Source: Pseudomonadota bacterium
Lineage (GTDB): Bacteria; Desulfobacterota; Binatia; Binatales; Binataceae
Reading direction: 5' to 3'
Assembly: GCA_021325355.1 (NCBI GenBank)
Contig: JAJPHI010000009.1
Location: 124,001 to 188,000 of the forward strand
DNA: 64,000 nucleotides
Shown in pieces: positions 1-8,727 of the stretch; within the stretch, counting starts at the first letter, position 1; the number at the start of each line of letters is the position of its first letter. The translations under genes and the position numbers were made by a program. The notes below the pieces were generated by a model, which saw nothing but the letters and a program-made list of their open reading frames with translations, was not told the DNA's origin and searched no databases.

Positions 1-1031
1 CGCTGGTGGCGCTGCTCAGCGTGATCGTCGTGATGGACGGGCTCATCTGGCAGCCGTTGGCGGCGTGGGCGGAGAAGTTCCGCTACGAATTCGCCGCGTC
101 ATCCGAGTCGACGCCATCGTTCGGCCTGTTCAACTTTCTGCGGGGGATCGGACCGATGGTGGTGCGCGGCGTGCGGACGCTGGCGGCGCCGCTTTTTGTC
201 TGGATGCGGGAACGGCTGCGGACGCGGGCGCCCTTCAATCCGGCGACCTATCCGCGGCTCGCGAAGAGCGGGCAATGGGCGCGGATCACGTTGACCGCCC
301 TGCTGATCGCGTGGTGCGCGTATGCGCTGGTCTCGGGTGGGGCGGCGCTCATCCGCACGTTGGCCCATCCATGGCCCGCGGCGGCGTGGCAAATTCCGGC
401 GGCGACGCTGGCTTCGATGCTGCGGCTGATGGTGGCATACCTGATCTCGCTCTGCTGGACGCTGCCGTGCGCGGTGTATGCCAACGAAAATCCGCGCTTC
501 GGCCAGCGCCTGGCCTCGATCGCGCAGATCCTCGGAGCGGTGCCGGCGACCGCCCTGTTTCCGGTTATCGTGGTGTTCGTGGTCCGCGTGACGGGCGGGA
601 TGAACCTCGCCTCGATCCTGCTCATCCTGACCGGGATGCAATGGTATCTGCTGTTCAATCTGCTGGCGGGGGTGAATCAGATTCCGGCCGATCTGAAAGA
701 GGCGGTGCGGGCCTTCGGTCTCAGTCGGGCGGCGTCGTGGCGCAAGCTGACCCTGCCGGCGGTGGCGCCGTCGCTGCTGACGGGCAGTATCACGGCGTGG
801 GGCGGCGGCTGGAACGCCCTGATTCTGTCCGAATACTTTGTCTTTGGCGGAACGACCTACAAGGTCTTTGGCCTGGGGATGATGCTGGATGAGGCGGTCT
901 ATCAGAGCAACAGCTCGCTGATGATCCTGCTGACGCTGCTCGCGATGGTGCTGACGGTTATCCTGCTCAACCGCTTTGTGTGGCGGCGGCTCTACGATAT
1001 CGCGACCGAGCGTTATCGAATCGACTATTAG
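1..1031 (+). CDS. ABC transporter permease, NitT/TauT-like (5' end outside window)
   Basis: Inner-membrane permease of an ABC importer of the nitrate/sulfonate/taurine superfamily. The reading frame is open from the window edge, so the true start lies upstream. The first 25 visible residues look like the tail of an earlier permease module; after a hydrophilic linker a second module with about six membrane segments runs from about residue 92 to 330. The cytoplasmic EAA loop that contacts the ATPase is visible as EAVRAFGLSRAASWRKLTLP. Two permease modules in one chain are known in this superfamily, so this is probably the C-terminal half of a fused permease. The substrate cannot be told; the cobalamin genes immediately downstream are not proof of a link. 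Confidence 0.8.
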   Translation, partial: LVALLSVIVVMDGLIWQPLAAWAEKFRYEFAASSESTPSFGLFNFLRGIGPMVVRGVRTLAAPLFVWMRERLRTRAPFNPATYPRLAKSGQWARITLTALLIAWCAYALVSGGAALIRTLAHPWPAAAWQIPAATLASMLRLMVAYLISLCWTLPCAVYANENPRFGQRLASIAQILGAVPATALFPVIVVFVVRVTGGMNLASILLILTGMQWYLLFNLLAGVNQIPADLKEAVRAFGLSRAASWRKLTLPAVAPSLLTGSITAWGGGWNALILSEYFVFGGTTYKVFGLGMMLDEAVYQSNSSLMILLTLLAMVLTVILLNRFVWRRLYDIATERYRIDY

Positions 1032-1119
1032 CCCGCGGCGATCGGCGGTCGCGCGGCGCCTCCGGTGGGGGGTCGGGCGGCTTGTGCCGGATGCGCGCCG
1101 ATGGCAGGCTCGGACTGCC

Positions 1120-2184
1120 GTGGAGACGCTCGAAGAGACCCGCGCACGGATCGGCACGCCCGATCGTGAGGCCGAACGCGCCGCAGCGCTGCGCCTCGAT
1201 ACGCTGACCAAGCCGCAGGGGAGTCTCGGCCGGCTCGAGGAAATCGTCGCGCGCTACGCCGCAATCCGCGGCGATGGCGGGACGCGGATGGGCCGCGGCG
1301 CCCTTCTCGTGTACGTGGCCGATCACGGCGTGGCCGACGCCGGCGTGAGCGCCTACCCGCAAGCGGTAACGGTCGAGATGCTGCGCAATATCGGCGCGGG
1401 CGGGGCCGCGATAAGCGTGCTCGCGCGGCGCTTCGGCTACGAGCTGGTGGTCACCGACGTCGGCGTCGCGACCGACACGTCGGCGCGGCCGTTCGCCGGG
1501 GTGCGTTATCGGCGGATCGCCGCCGGCACGCGCAACATGCTCGAAGAACCAGCGCTGAGCGAGGCCGAGGCGCGCGCCGCGCTGGCCGTCGGCATCGAGC
1601 AGGCGGAGGAAGCGGCGCGCCGCGGCGTGACGCTGCTCGGAATCGGCGAGATGGGAATCGGCAACAGCACTGCCGCGGCGGCGCTGCTGGCGGCGCTGAC
1701 TGGTATCGCACCGGCGCGACTGATCGGTCGCGGTACGGGCATCGACGACGCCGGGCTCGTGCGGAAGGTGAATGCCGTCGAGGCGGCGCTCGGGCGTCAT
1801 CGCGAACATCTGGGTAATCCATTGGGAGCGCTGGCGGCGGTTGGCGGTCTCGAGCTGGCGGCGATGGCTGGCGCGTGCCTGGGCGGAGCGGCGGCGCGGG
1901 TGCCGGTAGTGGTCGATGGGTTTATCGCCACGGCGGCGGCGGCCACGGCGATAGGGATCGCGCCGCGCGTCGCCGATTTCCTGTTTTTTGCCCATCGCTC
2001 GGCCGAGGGTGGACATGGGCTCGCACTCGAAGCGCTGAGGGTCCGCCCGCTGCTCGATCTGGGCATGCGTTTGGGCGAAGGCACAGGGGCGGCGCTGGCC
2101 ATGAATCTCGTCGAGAGCGCGCTCGCGCTGTTCCATCAGATGGCGACCTTTGCGAGCGCCGGGGTTTCGGAGAAGATCGGATGA
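1120..2184 (+). CDS. cobT: Nicotinate-nucleotide--dimethylbenzimidazole phosphoribosyltransferase
   Basis: CobT moves phosphoribose from nicotinate mononucleotide to 5,6-dimethylbenzimidazole, giving alpha-ribazole phosphate for the lower ligand of cobalamin. The protein is about 354 residues, the usual length. Family hallmarks are visible: LTKPQGSLGRLE near the N-terminus, the VADHGVADAGVSAYP segment, LLGIGEMGIGNSTAAAAL, and the C-terminal SAEGGHG followed by PLLDLGMRLGEGTGAAL. The GTG at 1120 is chosen because it gives the family length; an in-frame GTG at 1084 is possible. The stop overlaps the ATG of cobS, so the two are translationally coupled. Cytosolic. Confidence 0.95.
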   Translation: METLEETRARIGTPDREAERAAALRLDTLTKPQGSLGRLEEIVARYAAIRGDGGTRMGRGALLVYVADHGVADAGVSAYPQAVTVEMLRNIGAGGAAISVLARRFGYELVVTDVGVATDTSARPFAGVRYRRIAAGTRNMLEEPALSEAEARAALAVGIEQAEEAARRGVTLLGIGEMGIGNSTAAAALLAALTGIAPARLIGRGTGIDDAGLVRKVNAVEAALGRHREHLGNPLGALAAVGGLELAAMAGACLGGAAARVPVVVDGFIATAAAATAIGIAPRVADFLFFAHRSAEGGHGLALEALRVRPLLDLGMRLGEGTGAALAMNLVESALALFHQMATFASAGVSEKIG

Positions 2185-2957
2185 AGCGAAGGGCGGCGGA
2201 GGGCGCCGCCGCAGCGCTTCAGCGAATCGTCGAGCGGATGCGCCTGGCCGCGGCGTTTCTCACGATTTTCCCAACGCTCGACAAGCGGCCGCGCGCGAGC
2301 ACGGAGGTGGCGGCGTCGTTCGGCTGGTTTCCGCTTATCGGTTTCGCGATCGGCGGCGCGGTCGCGCTCGGCGATTGGATGCTGACGCGCGTAATGGCGG
2401 CATCGCTGCGATCGCTTATCGCGGTGGCGGCGCTGGCGCTGATGAGCGGCGGGATCCATCTCGATGGCCTGGCTGACACCGCCGATGCGTTAGCGGCCGG
2501 AAGCGAGCGAGCACGCGCGCTGGCTATCATGCGCGACAGTCGGATCGGCACGTTCGGGGCGCTCGCGCTGATTTTCACAATCGCGCTGAAGGTTGCGGCG
2601 CTCGCCGGGCTGCGCGGCAGTCGGCGCCGGGCAATTCTAATCCTGGCGCCGGGCTGGGCGCGCTGGGCGATGGTCGCGGTGGCGCAGGGAATGAACTATC
2701 TGCGCGATGAAGGCGCGGGAACGGCGTTGCTGCAGCGGAACGACCGGGGAGTGCTGCTGGTCGCCTCGTCGATTGCGCTGATCGGCACGTTGGCGCTCGG
2801 CAAGTGGGTCGGGCTGGCGGCGCCGGTCGCGGCGATCGCGGCGACGGCGCTGTTGCGCGGTTGGTATCGGCGATGGCTCGGCGGCGTGACCGGCGACATG
2901 CTGGGGGCGGCCGGCGAAATCGTCGAAAGCGTGGTGATGCTGGCGGCGGTCAGATGA
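2181..2957 (+). CDS. cobS: Adenosylcobinamide-GDP ribazoletransferase (cobalamin synthase)
   Basis: CobS joins adenosylcobinamide-GDP to alpha-ribazole (or its phosphate), the last assembly step of cobalamin, at the inner membrane. The 258-residue protein is polytopic and carries the signature GGIHLDGLADTADAL, then RDSRIGTFG and the C-terminal GGVTGDMLGAAGEIVE, all typical of the family. The start ATG at 2181 overlaps the cobT stop as ATGA. CobU/CobP and CobC are not in the window, so this is a two-gene fragment of nucleotide-loop assembly. Confidence 0.95.
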   Translation: MKRRAAEGAAAALQRIVERMRLAAAFLTIFPTLDKRPRASTEVAASFGWFPLIGFAIGGAVALGDWMLTRVMAASLRSLIAVAALALMSGGIHLDGLADTADALAAGSERARALAIMRDSRIGTFGALALIFTIALKVAALAGLRGSRRRAILILAPGWARWAMVAVAQGMNYLRDEGAGTALLQRNDRGVLLVASSIALIGTLALGKWVGLAAPVAAIAATALLRGWYRRWLGGVTGDMLGAAGEIVESVVMLAAVR

Positions 2958-3039
2958 AGCGCGACGGATGCGCGCGAGATGGCTCTGCGCTACAATAGGG
3001 ACACTTGATGGGTTCGGTTGCAAACACCGGAGGATCCTG

Positions 3040-3417
3040 ATGGCAGCGGAAGTGCTCAGCAGTGAAACAGCGGCGACTCAGGACGAGACGCCTTCAATCA
3101 GACTTACCCCGAAGGCCGCGGAAAAGGTGCGCCAGATGGCGCAGCATGAAGGTCTCGGCGCCGACCAGGGGTTGCGCGTCGCGGTGGTCGGCGGCGGCTG
3201 CTCGGGTTTCCAGTATGCGTTGAGCTTTGATCAGCGGAAAGACGGCGATATCGTGACGGATTTCGACGGTTTCCGGGTACTGGTCGAGCCGACCGCCCTG
3301 CCCTATATCGCCGGCACCACGCTCGACTACGTCGAGGGTCTCCATAACGCCGGGTTCCGCTTCGACAATCCGCGGGCGTCGCGGACCTGCGGCTGCGGAT
3401 CCTCGTTCAACGTTTAG
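3040..3417 (+). CDS. erpA: A-type iron-sulfur carrier (ErpA/IscA family)
   Basis: A-type carriers deliver Fe-S clusters to apo-enzymes. The 125-residue protein has a 20-residue variable N-terminus, then the HesB/IscA fold with the three ligand cysteines: Cys54 in GGGCSGF and Cys117 and Cys119 in the terminal CGCGSSF. The start ATG is preceded by a good ribosome site (GGAGG, 3029-3033). A TACAAT at 2991-2996 could be a -10 element, but I see no convincing -35. ErpA, IscA and SufA cannot be separated safely from sequence; the symbol is a best guess from the DYVEGL and C-terminal region. Confidence 0.85.
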   Translation: MAAEVLSSETAATQDETPSIRLTPKAAEKVRQMAQHEGLGADQGLRVAVVGGGCSGFQYALSFDQRKDGDIVTDFDGFRVLVEPTALPYIAGTTLDYVEGLHNAGFRFDNPRASRTCGCGSSFNV

Positions 3418-3471
3418 TCTTTTCGGTTGCGCGCGGAGAGCGACTCGGCTCGAGCGGCGGACTGCGGCGCG

Positions 3472-4218
3472 GTGAACGATCTCGCGGGCAAGAGTGTGAT
3501 CGTCACCGGCGCGACGCGGGGGATTGGCCGCGCGATCGCGCTCGAGGCAGCACGGCGCGGCGCCAACGTCGCGTTCAACTACGTGCGAAGCGTCGAGGCG
3601 GCGGCGACGCTGCGGAATGAACTCGAGGCGCTGGGCGCGCGCGCGCTGGCGTTTCAGGCCGATGTCGGCGATCTCAAGAGCGCGCGCGAAATGGTCAACG
3701 CGGTCAAGAAGGAGTTCGGCGCGATCGACGGGCTCGTCAACAACGCTGGGGTGACCCGCGACAAGCTGCTGGTGATGATGACCGCGGAGGACTGGGACGA
3801 AGTTATCCGCACCAATCTGACCGGCGCCTTCAACTTCGCGCGCGCCGCCGCCTTTATCATGATGAAGGCGAAGCACGGATCGATCGTGAACGTCACGTCG
3901 ATCAGTGGACTTATCGGGATGGCCGGGCAGGTCAATTATTCGGCGTCCAAGGCCGGGCTTATCGGCATGACCAAGGCGATGGCCAAGGAGCTTGGGCGGA
4001 CGGGCGTGCGCGTGAATGCGCTGGCGCTCGGCTTCGTCGAGACAGATATGACGGCCGCATTGACGGCAGAGCATCGGGCGGCGGCGCTGGAGATGATCGC
4101 TTTGCGACGGTTCGGGAAAGTCGAAGATGTGGCGCCGATGGCGGTGTTCCTGTTGAGCGATATGGCCGCCTATATCACCGGCACGGTCATCCAGGTGGAT
4201 GGCGGACTGGCGATGTGA
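3472..4218 (+). CDS. fabG: 3-oxoacyl-ACP reductase-like SDR (FabG family)
   Basis: Classical short-chain dehydrogenase of 248 residues, most likely a NADPH-dependent 3-oxoacyl-ACP or 3-oxoacyl-CoA reductase. Visible parts: the TGATRGIG nucleotide loop (residues 12-19), NNAG (90-93), and the catalytic set Ser143, Tyr156, Lys160 in NYSASKAG. The C-terminal VIQVDGGLAM is typical of FabG. GTG 3472 starts the protein right at the Rossmann fold; there is no strong ribosome site. It stands alone, without acpP, fabD or fabF, so a role in the main fatty-acid cycle is not certain. Confidence 0.85.
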   Translation: MNDLAGKSVIVTGATRGIGRAIALEAARRGANVAFNYVRSVEAAATLRNELEALGARALAFQADVGDLKSAREMVNAVKKEFGAIDGLVNNAGVTRDKLLVMMTAEDWDEVIRTNLTGAFNFARAAAFIMMKAKHGSIVNVTSISGLIGMAGQVNYSASKAGLIGMTKAMAKELGRTGVRVNALALGFVETDMTAALTAEHRAAALEMIALRRFGKVEDVAPMAVFLLSDMAAYITGTVIQVDGGLAM

Positions 4219-4248
4219 ACAATCGGCGGCGCCGCCAAGCATTAGCGG

Positions 4249-4277
4249 TTGACCCAATTTTGGGGCGTTACGATAAT
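4249..4277 (+). promoter_or_regulatory. Sigma70-type promoter upstream of the LeuA-domain gene
   Basis: TTGACC (4249-4254), a 17-bp spacer and GATAAT (4272-4277). This is the best match to the sigma70 consensus I found in the window. Expected transcription start near 4284, only about 11 bases before the GTG at 4295. Confidence 0.7.
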
Positions 4278-4294
4278 CAGATGGGAAGCGAGCC

Positions 4295-4807
4295 GTGCCG
4301 CAGACTGAATCGATCTTTTGCGAAACAGAAGCGCCTCAGGCCTCGCGCGAGCTGGCGGAGCTGCGCACTTCAATCGACTATGAACCACCGTTCGAGGTGG
4401 TGCGCCGGCGGGTGATCGACGATTTTCACGACGGCCGGATGACGATTGATGCGACGGTGGTAATCCGGATCGGCGACGTTGAAGTGACCGAGGCGGCGAG
4501 CGGGGTGGGTGTGGTCAACGCCTTCGACAACGCTCTGCGCAAGGCGCTGCTGAAGCACTTTCCATTCCTCGAAGCGGTCCGTGTGACCGAAACGTACGCG
4601 CACGCCAGCGGGGAGTCGACCGAGGCGGAGGTTATGTCGGTCAAGAAATTCTCTGACGGCCGGCTGAACTGGACCACGCTGGCCAAATCGACCAACCTGG
4701 TCGAGGCGGGATGGCTCTCGCTGGTGGACGGTTACGAGTGGCGGATCGTGCAGGAGCGCATCCGGCAGCGCCGGCAGATAAGCAATCCGCGGCTCTCCCG
4801 CCGCTAG
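4295..4807 (+). CDS. Stand-alone LeuA/CimA-type regulatory (allosteric) domain protein
   Basis: A 170-residue protein that looks like the C-terminal LeuA dimer domain of citramalate or 2-isopropylmalate synthase without the catalytic TIM barrel. From about residue 50 the pattern matches the CimA C-terminus: DATVVIRIGDVEVTEAASGV, VNAFDNALRKALLKHFP, then a second unit with LNWTTLAKSTNLVEAGWLSL and VDGYEW. In known enzymes this domain binds leucine or isoleucine and confers feedback inhibition. No synthase gene is adjacent. It may be an amino-acid sensor or a trans-acting subunit; that is inference. GTG start is close to a near-consensus promoter; a weak GGGAAG lies 7 bases upstream. Confidence 0.75.
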   Translation: MPQTESIFCETEAPQASRELAELRTSIDYEPPFEVVRRRVIDDFHDGRMTIDATVVIRIGDVEVTEAASGVGVVNAFDNALRKALLKHFPFLEAVRVTETYAHASGESTEAEVMSVKKFSDGRLNWTTLAKSTNLVEAGWLSLVDGYEWRIVQERIRQRRQISNPRLSRR

Positions 4808-4825
4808 CGCATCGATATCAATCAT

Positions 4826-4865
4826 TGACCGGCGCAACGATAAGACTGACCGGCGCAACGATAAG
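4826..4865 (+). repeat. Tandem pair of 19-bp direct repeats
   Basis: TGACCGGCGCAACGATAAG occurs at 4826-4844 and again at 4847-4865, a 21-bp period (two helical turns). The pair sits just upstream of the GTG at 4880, so it may be an operator or a local duplication of a promoter part (each copy ends in GATAAG). Confidence 0.75.
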
Positions 4866-4879
4866 CGGTTGAAGAGCGC

Positions 4880-5371
4880 GTGCGACCCTTGCGGACACTG
4901 GCGGCGTTAGCAATTCTAGCACTCGGGCTGACCTGGGGCGTTCACTTCGCCTGCGCCGGCGACGACGGTGGGGGATCCGGCGCGGTACCGAATGCCGGCA
5001 GCTACGACGACAGCCTGACGGTCGGTGGTCCGAGTATCCCGGATGCGGACGCGCGGAAGATGAGCGACGCCGAAATCAACGCGATGCTCGCGCGCCTGCG
5101 CAATGGAGATGCAGACGGTCCGCAGATTCAGCCGCACACGCCGCAGGCGACCCAGACGATCGCCGAGCTGCGGCGCGCGTCGAAGCTCGATCGCCTCAAC
5201 GCGCAGAGCTATCGCGGCGGCGAATACAACAAGGCGGCAACCTACCTGACGGACAAGGCCAACAGCGCGGATGAACTGGCGGCGAAGCTGTCCAGCGGAC
5301 AGGCGGTCGCCGAAGCCGACGTCAAGAAGGCGTTGGACACCAGTCGGCTGGTCGGGCTCGGCGGTTACTGA
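4880..5371 (+). CDS. Exported protein of unknown function
   Basis: A 163-residue protein I do not recognise. Residues 1-26 form a signal peptide (positively charged start, hydrophobic core LAALAILALGL, likely cleavage after HFACA). The mature part begins with a Gly-rich stretch and has a low-complexity, Ala/Asp-rich helical body with repeated leucine spacing (IAELRRASKLDRLNAQ; SADELAAKLSSGQAV). There is one cysteine, inside the signal peptide. The GTG start follows a pair of 19-bp direct repeats. Likely periplasmic; no function can be assigned. Confidence 0.65.
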   Translation: MRPLRTLAALAILALGLTWGVHFACAGDDGGGSGAVPNAGSYDDSLTVGGPSIPDADARKMSDAEINAMLARLRNGDADGPQIQPHTPQATQTIAELRRASKLDRLNAQSYRGGEYNKAATYLTDKANSADELAAKLSSGQAVAEADVKKALDTSRLVGLGGY

Positions 5372-5442
5372 TCAAATTGCCGGTGAGCGGCCGTGAAATC
5401 GCGGCGGTGCGCCACGGCCGATCGCGGACCCTGTGCGGGCGG

Positions 5443-6201
5443 CTAGCCGCGGCCGGTGAGCGGCATCTTGGTGGCCATCACGGTCATGAAGAGCACGTTG
5501 GCGTCGAGGGGGAGATTCGCCATATAGAGGACCGCGTGCGCGACGTGGATCGCGTCGAAGGTCGGCTCGGCCATCACGGTGCCATTGGGTTGGGGGACGC
5601 CGCGCTTCATCGCGGCGGTAAGCGGCGTTTCGGCGTTGCCGATATCGATCTGGCCGCAGGCGATATCGTACTTGCGGCCATCGAGCGAAGTGGACTTGGT
5701 CAGTCCGGTCATCGCGTGTTTGGTCGCGGTATAGGGAGCGGAATTGGGTCGCGGGCTGTGGGCCGAGATCGAACCGTTATTGATAATGCGGCCGCCGCGC
5801 GGGGTCTGCTCCTTCATCAGTTTGAAGGCTTCCTGGGTGCATAGAAAGGCGCCGGTCAGGTTGATGTTCACCACGCGCTGCCATTGCTCGTAGCTGAGGT
5901 CTTCGAGCGGAAGCGGCGGCGCGCCGACGCCGGCATTGTTGAAGAGCAGGTCAAGCCGTCCGAAAGTCTCTTTGGTTCTGGCGAACAGTTGTTTGACGGC
6001 GAGGGGATCGGCGACGTCGGTCGGCACGATCAGGGTCGGGGCGCCAAGCTCTTTGGCGGCCGCGGCGACCTCTTCGAGCGGTTCGCGGCGGCGACCGGCG
6101 AGCGTGACCGCCCAATGATCACGCAGGAGTTCGAGGGCGACGGCGCGGCCGATACCGGTACCGGCGCCGGTGATTATCGCGATTTTGTGCTGTGTCTCCA
6201 T
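5443..6201 (-). CDS. Short-chain dehydrogenase/reductase
   Basis: Classical SDR of 252 residues, NAD(P)-dependent oxidoreductase of unknown substrate. It has TGAGTGIG (11-18), NNAG (88-91), Ser144 and the Tyr157-x3-Lys161 pair in APYTATKHA. An Arg-rich RRRE after the second strand suggests NADP(H). The start ATG at 6201 is chosen at the Rossmann fold; a longer in-frame version would add a non-conserved tail and overlap the cysS promoter. It is transcribed away from cysS from a shared 65-bp region and converges on the exported-protein gene. Confidence 0.85.
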   Translation of the reverse strand: METQHKIAIITGAGTGIGRAVALELLRDHWAVTLAGRRREPLEEVAAAAKELGAPTLIVPTDVADPLAVKQLFARTKETFGRLDLLFNNAGVGAPPLPLEDLSYEQWQRVVNINLTGAFLCTQEAFKLMKEQTPRGGRIINNGSISAHSPRPNSAPYTATKHAMTGLTKSTSLDGRKYDIACGQIDIGNAETPLTAAMKRGVPQPNGTVMAEPTFDAIHVAHAVLYMANLPLDANVLFMTVMATKMPLTGRG

Positions 6202-6229
6202 GGTCCGCCACGCCGCGCGACCAACCGAC

Positions 6230-6257
6230 TTGGTTTGGAGGCTCGGCAACCGATAAT
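6230..6257 (+). promoter_or_regulatory. cysS promoter
   Basis: TTGGTT (6230-6235), 16-bp spacer, GATAAT (6252-6257). The -10 ends nine bases before the GTG start of cysS, so the expected transcription start (about 6264) leaves essentially no leader and no room for a ribosome site. Confidence 0.6.
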
Positions 6258-6266
6258 CTAGCAGCA

Positions 6267-7736
6267 GTGAAGCCCTTCAGCATCTATAACACGCTGACGC
6301 GCAAGGTCGAGGAGTTCGTGCCGCGGCACGGCCGGATCGTGACCTATTATTCGTGCGGACCGACGGTCTATCTGCCGCAGCATCTGGGGAACCTGCGCGC
6401 GTACGTCTTCGTCGATACGCTCAAGCGCGCGCTGCGCTTCAACGGTTACGACGTGCGCCACGTGATGAATATCACGGACGTCGGCCACCTGACCTCGGAC
6501 GCCGATGCGGGCGAGGACAAGATCGAAAAAACCGCGCGGGCGGAGGGAAAATCGCCGCTCGCCGTGGCGAAATACTATACCGATCAGTTCAAACGCGATT
6601 GCGCGCGGCTGCGGATTGAGCTGCCGCCCGACGAAGAATCGATCACCGGGGCGGTCCGGCCGCCGGCGAGTATCCTCTGCCGCGCGACCAATCATATTGC
6701 TGACATGATCGGGCTTATCGAACGAATAGTGCGCAACGGGCTCGGCTACGTTACCGCGTCGGGGGTCTATTTCGACGTCGAGAAGTGGCGCGGACCGTCC
6801 GGGATGGGGCGGCTGTCGCGGCAGAGCCTGACGGAACAGCATGCCGGTCAACGGCTCGAGCATTCGGCGGATAAACGCAGTCCCCACGATTTTGCCCTGT
6901 GGGTGCTCAATCAACCCCATCATCTGATGCAATGGGATTCGCCGTGGGGGCGCGGCTATCCGGGATGGCATATCGAGTGCTCGGCGATGGCGATGCGCTA
7001 CCTCGGCGAGACGATCGATATCCATTCGGGCGGGCTGGATCATATTCCGGTCCATCATGAGAACGAGATCGCGCAGTCCGAGGGGGCGACGGGCCAGCCG
7101 TTCGTGCGCTACTTCGTGCACAACGCGTTTCTGGTCGGGATGGAAGGGGCGAAGATCAGCAAGAGCGCCGGCCGCTTCCCGGTGCTGGATGACCTGGTGG
7201 CGGCGGCGATCGATCCGCTGGCGTTTCGGCTGCTATGCTTCGGCGCGAAGTATCGATCGGAACTGGCCTTCAACCTCGATGCGGTGCGTGCCGCGGCGAA
7301 GAACCTGGGCTATCTGCAGGAGTTCACCCGCAGTCTGCCGGAAAGCGCGATTGGGGCTGACGATGCGGCGTGGGCGGCGGAATATCGCGAGCGCTTCCAT
7401 GACGCACTGAACAACGACCTCAACACCCCGGTTGCACTGGCGGTGATGCTCGAGTTGGTCGCCGAGGCGAATCGACGACAGGATCCGCGGGTGTGGCATA
7501 CGCTCAACGACTTTGATCAAGTGGTTAATCTCGGGCTTGCTCACGAGCTCCGCGCCTCGCGCGAGGAAGCGACGGATGCGCGGCTGCAAGGGCTGCTGGA
7601 GCAGAGAGAAGCGGCGCGGCAGGCCCGCGATTACCAGCGCAGCGATGACCTGCGCCGGGAAATCGAAGCTTTGGGATGGGAAATCAAGGACACCAAAGAG
7701 GGCCCGCGGATCACGCGCCGGCGCGGCACGCCCTGA
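6267..7736 (+). CDS. cysS: Cysteine--tRNA ligase
   Basis: Class I aminoacyl-tRNA synthetase that charges tRNA-Cys. About 489 residues, standard for the family. The HIGH-type motif appears as PQHLGN (37-42), the zinc site is supplied by Cys30, the Cys in WHIECSAMA and the His/Glu of VHHENE, and the KMSKS loop is KISKS. The C-terminal DALR helical part contains the usual LxxREAAR-x-RDYxxSDDLR segment. GTG 6267 is the conserved start ([11 protein letters not shown] follows); no Shine-Dalgarno precedes it and the promoter suggests a leaderless message. prmC follows closely downstream. Confidence 0.97.
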   Translation: MKPFSIYNTLTRKVEEFVPRHGRIVTYYSCGPTVYLPQHLGNLRAYVFVDTLKRALRFNGYDVRHVMNITDVGHLTSDADAGEDKIEKTARAEGKSPLAVAKYYTDQFKRDCARLRIELPPDEESITGAVRPPASILCRATNHIADMIGLIERIVRNGLGYVTASGVYFDVEKWRGPSGMGRLSRQSLTEQHAGQRLEHSADKRSPHDFALWVLNQPHHLMQWDSPWGRGYPGWHIECSAMAMRYLGETIDIHSGGLDHIPVHHENEIAQSEGATGQPFVRYFVHNAFLVGMEGAKISKSAGRFPVLDDLVAAAIDPLAFRLLCFGAKYRSELAFNLDAVRAAAKNLGYLQEFTRSLPESAIGADDAAWAAEYRERFHDALNNDLNTPVALAVMLELVAEANRRQDPRVWHTLNDFDQVVNLGLAHELRASREEATDARLQGLLEQREAARQARDYQRSDDLRREIEALGWEIKDTKEGPRITRRRGTP

Positions 7737-7780
7737 CCAACCGTCAAGTTCGACAAAGATTGCCGGCGACGCGTCAAAGT

Positions 7781-8647
7781 TTGACCCTGGACGGGGCGTC
7801 CACCCCGCGCGAGCTGCTCGACGGGGCGGTGCGGATTCTCGCGGCGGCGGCGGTGGCGGAGCCGCGGCTCGACGCCGAGCTTTTGCTGGCGCATGCCAGC
7901 GGGCGCACGCGCGCCGCGATTCTGAGCGGCGGCCTCGAGGTGGACGGCGCCCTGCGCGCCCGCTTCGCGGCGCTGATCGCGCGCCGGGCGCGGCGCGAGC
8001 CGCTGGCCTACCTGACGGGCGAGCGCGAGTTCTATTCGCTCGCGCTTGAAGTCACGCCGGCGGTGCTGATCCCGCGACCCGAGACCGAGCTCGTGGTGGA
8101 GCGGGCGCTCGTCTGGCTGGCGCGGCGCGCGCCCGGCCGCGTATTGGATCTCGGCACCGGATCGGGCGCGATCGCAATTGCGATCGCCGCCCATGCAGAG
8201 GCGGCGGTCGTGGCGACGGACGTTTCGGCCGAAGCGCTGACGGTGGCGCGGCGCAATGTCGTGCGGCATGGTTTGCAGGAGCGGATCGCCCTGCGCCGCG
8301 CGGACGTCTTCACGGCGCTGGACGGCGGTCCGCCGCTCGAACGGTTTGACCTGATCGTGTCGAACCCGCCGTATATCAGTGAGCGCGAGCTACCCCGTCT
8401 GCAGCCGGAAATCCGTTGTTACGAGCCCCGGCAGGCGCTCGCCGGTGGTGACGACGGCCTCAAGTTTTATCGTCTGCTGGCGGCCGGGCTTCGCGATCAT
8501 TCAAGCGCTGGCGGTTGCGTGATCGTCGAGATCGGTGCCGGGCAGGCGGCCGCGGCGGCGGAGCTGTTTCAAGAGGAGGGCTGGCGCGCAATCGAGTCGG
8601 CGCGCGACCTGAGCGGTATCATCCGCGTGCTCGTGGTCACGCGCTAG
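7781..8647 (+). CDS. prmC: Peptide chain release factor N5-glutamine methyltransferase
   Basis: PrmC (HemK) methylates the GGQ glutamine of release factors RF1/RF2 with SAM. The protein has the N-terminal helical domain (TPRELLDGAVRIL), the YLTGEREFYSL-VTPAVLIPRPETE linker, SAM motif I VLDLGTGSGAIAIAIA and the catalytic NPPYIS. The start is uncertain: TTG 7781 gives about 288 residues, close to family length; TTG 7760 is an alternative, and neither has a ribosome site. prfA, the common neighbour, is absent; cysS lies 44 bp upstream. Confidence 0.9.
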   Translation: MTLDGASTPRELLDGAVRILAAAAVAEPRLDAELLLAHASGRTRAAILSGGLEVDGALRARFAALIARRARREPLAYLTGEREFYSLALEVTPAVLIPRPETELVVERALVWLARRAPGRVLDLGTGSGAIAIAIAAHAEAAVVATDVSAEALTVARRNVVRHGLQERIALRRADVFTALDGGPPLERFDLIVSNPPYISERELPRLQPEIRCYEPRQALAGGDDGLKFYRLLAAGLRDHSSAGGCVIVEIGAGQAAAAAELFQEEGWRAIESARDLSGIIRVLVVTR

Positions 8648-8660
8648 GCCGGGTCATACC

Positions 8661-8689
8661 TTGGAGCATCGGCGGCTATCTTGTACACT
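8661..8689 (+). promoter_or_regulatory. Possible promoter before murA
   Basis: TTGGAG (8661-8666), 17-bp spacer, TACACT (8684-8689). A modest match to sigma70 in the 80-bp gap between prmC and murA; it would leave a leader of about 30 bases. Confidence 0.35.
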
Positions 8690-8727
8690 CCGCATCTTCG
8701 GGAGCGGCGAGGGGTTCGTTTTCCTCC

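Noticed and set aside
5388-5420. Inverted repeat CGGCCGTG/CACGGCCG after the exported-protein gene
   Set aside because: Eight-base arms around a 17-base loop and no T-run; too weak to call a terminator.
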